Assembly (NCBI GenBank): GCA_022710665.1
Contig: JAKLGN010000074.1
Location: forward strand, 1-6,648
Direction of reading: 5' to 3'
Source of the DNA: Methanoregula sp.
Lineage (GTDB): Archaea > Halobacteriota > Methanomicrobia > Methanomicrobiales > Methanospirillaceae
DNA length: 6,648 bases
The notes under the pieces are model-generated. The model made no database searches, was not told the origin of the DNA, and saw nothing but the letters and a program-made list of their open reading frames with translations. Each line of letters begins with the position of its first letter. Positions within the stretch are counted from its first letter, which is position 1. This document shows, in pieces, positions 5,158 through 6,648 of this stretch. Both the position numbers and the translations under genes were made by a program.

Positions 5158-6648
5158 TCAGTGCCTGCGCACCACGATGAACGCAACTGCACCGAGGCCG
5201 ATCAGAGCGATCAGCGCACCGTAGCCGGGCGACTTGGTCGGGGTCGGCGTGGGTGGGATTGTTGTTGCGACAACGGTGGTCGAGACCGGGGTTGCTACCG
5301 TGGTAATAACGGTGGTCGGGACCGGGGTGGGTGGTGCCTGTTCAAGGACATTGAACAGTGCAGTTCCGGTTGCTTCCTGGATAACTGCGTCTGCGGTAAC
5401 AATGTACTCGTCCGGCTTGAAGGTTGAGGAGTCAACATCGAACGAGAGTTTGTTCATGCCGCTGTCACCCTTGGTGACTTTCACAGTGCCGGTTGCACCG
5501 CTGAACTCGCCGCTCTGGCTCTTCTGAGTCGGCTTGAATGATGATGAGTAGACCTGGATGAGGACTTCGTCATCTACCGCGAGGTTGGTCTGGGCGGTGA
5601 TGGTGAACTTGTCACCAACGTGCTTGTCGCCAATCGGGTCGATACGGATGAGTGCTTCCTCAACGAGGAACTGGAGCTTGGTGTAGGTATCATCGACGTT
5701 AGCGTCGTTGATTCCCTGGACAAGGGCTTCAGCTGCGTCAGAGCCCTGCAGGCTGCCGGCGCCGCCGAGCTTGAAGATCTTGGTCCACGTGGCAGCGGAG
5801 GTGCTTGTGCCTTCCTTGAGCTGCAGGTTGTAGACCCAGAGGTCATTAATCTTGTTGGGTTCGTTGAGACCGGTGTTCAGGACATCGACGGTGTTCACAT
5901 CGAACTTGTCGTTCTGCATCGGGTGCTGGACAACAACGAAATACTGGCCTGCATACAGGTTTGCCGTGGTATCCTGGGTGACTTCGTATTTGAACGAAGC
6001 GTCGGAGTTCACGGATTCTGTTGCCTTGAGGTACTTGTTCTTACCGAGGATCCAGATCTGGACTGAGTTTGGCTGGCCTTCGGCGGTACCGGTGATGTAG
6101 ATTCTGTCACCCTTGGCAACAGTTGACTGGGATGCAGTTGCTGATACGAACGGCTTCTTGATGATGATCGAAACCGTGCCGTATGCTGCCTGACCGAGGC
6201 TTTCCTTCCAGTTTGGCTGGCTTACTGCATAGATGGTGTAGGTGCCTGCATCAAGGGCATAGTTCGAGGTGCCCCACTTCCAGGACCAGGTGTTGTCACC
6301 ATTGACGTCAACGACCTTGAAGGTCTTGGCATCACCGTCTCTTACCGGGAAGTGGCGCGGGTCGTCCTTCTTGATATCTGCACCATTGTCCGGCAGGTTG
6401 GGTCCGACAATGAACAGGTAGGTCTGGTAGGTCTCGGTGTTGGTACCGGAGAGCTTGATCTCCTCGCCAAGGTAGTAACTCTGGTCGCCGGCGGCCACAA
6501 TGGTGACTGCGCCCTTCTCGACCTTCACATCGACCTCGTCGTTCTTGTAGGTTCCGGTGTTGTATGCCAATTCAGGGGTCGTGATCGGGAACTGGTTCTC
6601 GACACGGATGGTGTACTTCTGGGCCTTGGTCCAGTTGGTTGTGGTGAA
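5158..6648 (-). CDS. C-terminal 496 residues of an S-layer-like surface glycoprotein with a PGF-CTERM-type anchor (5' end outside window)
   Basis: The frame runs open to the right edge, so the gene is incomplete; the TTG at 6570 is internal and not a start. Three beta-sandwich regions lie at about 42-165, 166-256 and 334-436 of the visible part, with a mostly helical connector at about 300-330 (AAEALVQGINDANVDDTYTK). A Thr/Pro/Val stalk follows (436-472), then SPGYG, a hydrophobic segment and RRH at the C-terminus. That ending matches the PGF-CTERM sorting signal used by archaeosortase, with Tyr in place of Phe. The fold order and motifs such as VAKGDRIYITGTAEG resemble methanomicrobial S-layer proteins (DUF3821-type, from memory). 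Only one N-sequon (NWT, residue 5) is visible, so the stalk is probably O-glycosylated. C/G-ending codons (AAG Lys, ACC Thr, GTC Val) suggest high expression. T8 terminates it. Confidence 0.88.
   Translation of the reverse strand, partial: FTTTNWTKAQKYTIRVENQFPITTPELAYNTGTYKNDEVDVKVEKGAVTIVAAGDQSYYLGEEIKLSGTNTETYQTYLFIVGPNLPDNGADIKKDDPRHFPVRDGDAKTFKVVDVNGDNTWSWKWGTSNYALDAGTYTIYAVSQPNWKESLGQAAYGTVSIIIKKPFVSATASQSTVAKGDRIYITGTAEGQPNSVQIWILGKNKYLKATESVNSDASFKYEVTQDTTANLYAGQYFVVVQHPMQNDKFDVNTVDVLNTGLNEPNKINDLWVYNLQLKEGTSTSAATWTKIFKLGGAGSLQGSDAAEALVQGINDANVDDTYTKLQFLVEEALIRIDPIGDKHVGDKFTITAQTNLAVDDEVLIQVYSSSFKPTQKSQSGEFSGATGTVKVTKGDSGMNKLSFDVDSSTFKPDEYIVTADAVIQEATGTALFNVLEQAPPTPVPTTVITTVATPVSTTVVATTIPPTPTPTKSPGYGALIALIGLGAVAFIVVRRH

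Noticed and set aside
6568..6570. TTG at 6570 as the start of the S-layer-like gene
   Set aside because: The frame continues upstream in protein-like sequence (FTTTNWTKAQKYTIRVENQF) to the window edge, and no signal peptide follows the TTG.
1..6648. Mobile elements, CRISPR, integrase or attachment-site duplication next to the tRNA
   Set aside because: No transposase or integrase motifs, no spaced direct repeats, and no second copy of the tRNA 3' end were seen.

Overview
The window reads as chromosomal DNA of a methanogenic archaeon, most likely of the order Methanomicrobiales (Methanoregula/Methanoculleus-like; this placement is inference). Supporting it are an NrpR-type 2-oxoglutarate-sensing nitrogen repressor, an archaeal AMP phosphorylase, a short archaeal dUTPase of the dCTP-deaminase fold, a tRNA without encoded CCA, TATA-type promoters with poly-T terminators, and an S-layer-like protein ending in a Thr/Pro stalk, a PGY(F)-type sorting motif and a membrane segment. 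No mobile element, CRISPR array or phage gene was seen.

Layout, left to right. Positions 1-178 hold the 3' end of a plus-strand gene cut by the left edge, with two competing reading frames. Convergent to it is a minus-strand pair, dut (1138-1575) and nrpR (185-1141), overlapping by ATGA and so probably one translationally coupled operon. A tRNA-Arg(UCG) gene (1632-1703) diverges from dut across only 56 bp, and one AT-rich element may serve both promoters. Positions 1704-2002 contain no convincing gene but do hold two stem-loops, a T10 tract, a 9-bp tandem repeat and a good minus-strand TATA box. The remaining genes are all on the minus strand: a secreted, membrane-anchored protein of five beta-sandwich repeats (2003-3394), AMP phosphorylase deoA (3435-4958), and the 3' 1.5 kb of an S-layer-like gene (5158-6648) that continues beyond the right edge.

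The genes cover separate jobs: nitrogen control and dUTP hygiene in the left operon; AMP phosphorolysis (feeding ribose 1,5-bisphosphate to form-III Rubisco where present) in the centre; and cell-surface architecture in the two exported proteins. No integrated new system is evident. The best leads are regulatory and small-scale: a perfect inverted repeat at the deoA promoter, two apparently leaderless mRNAs, a Cys in place of the usual deaminase Glu in the dUTPase-like protein, and the structured intergenic region beside the tRNA.
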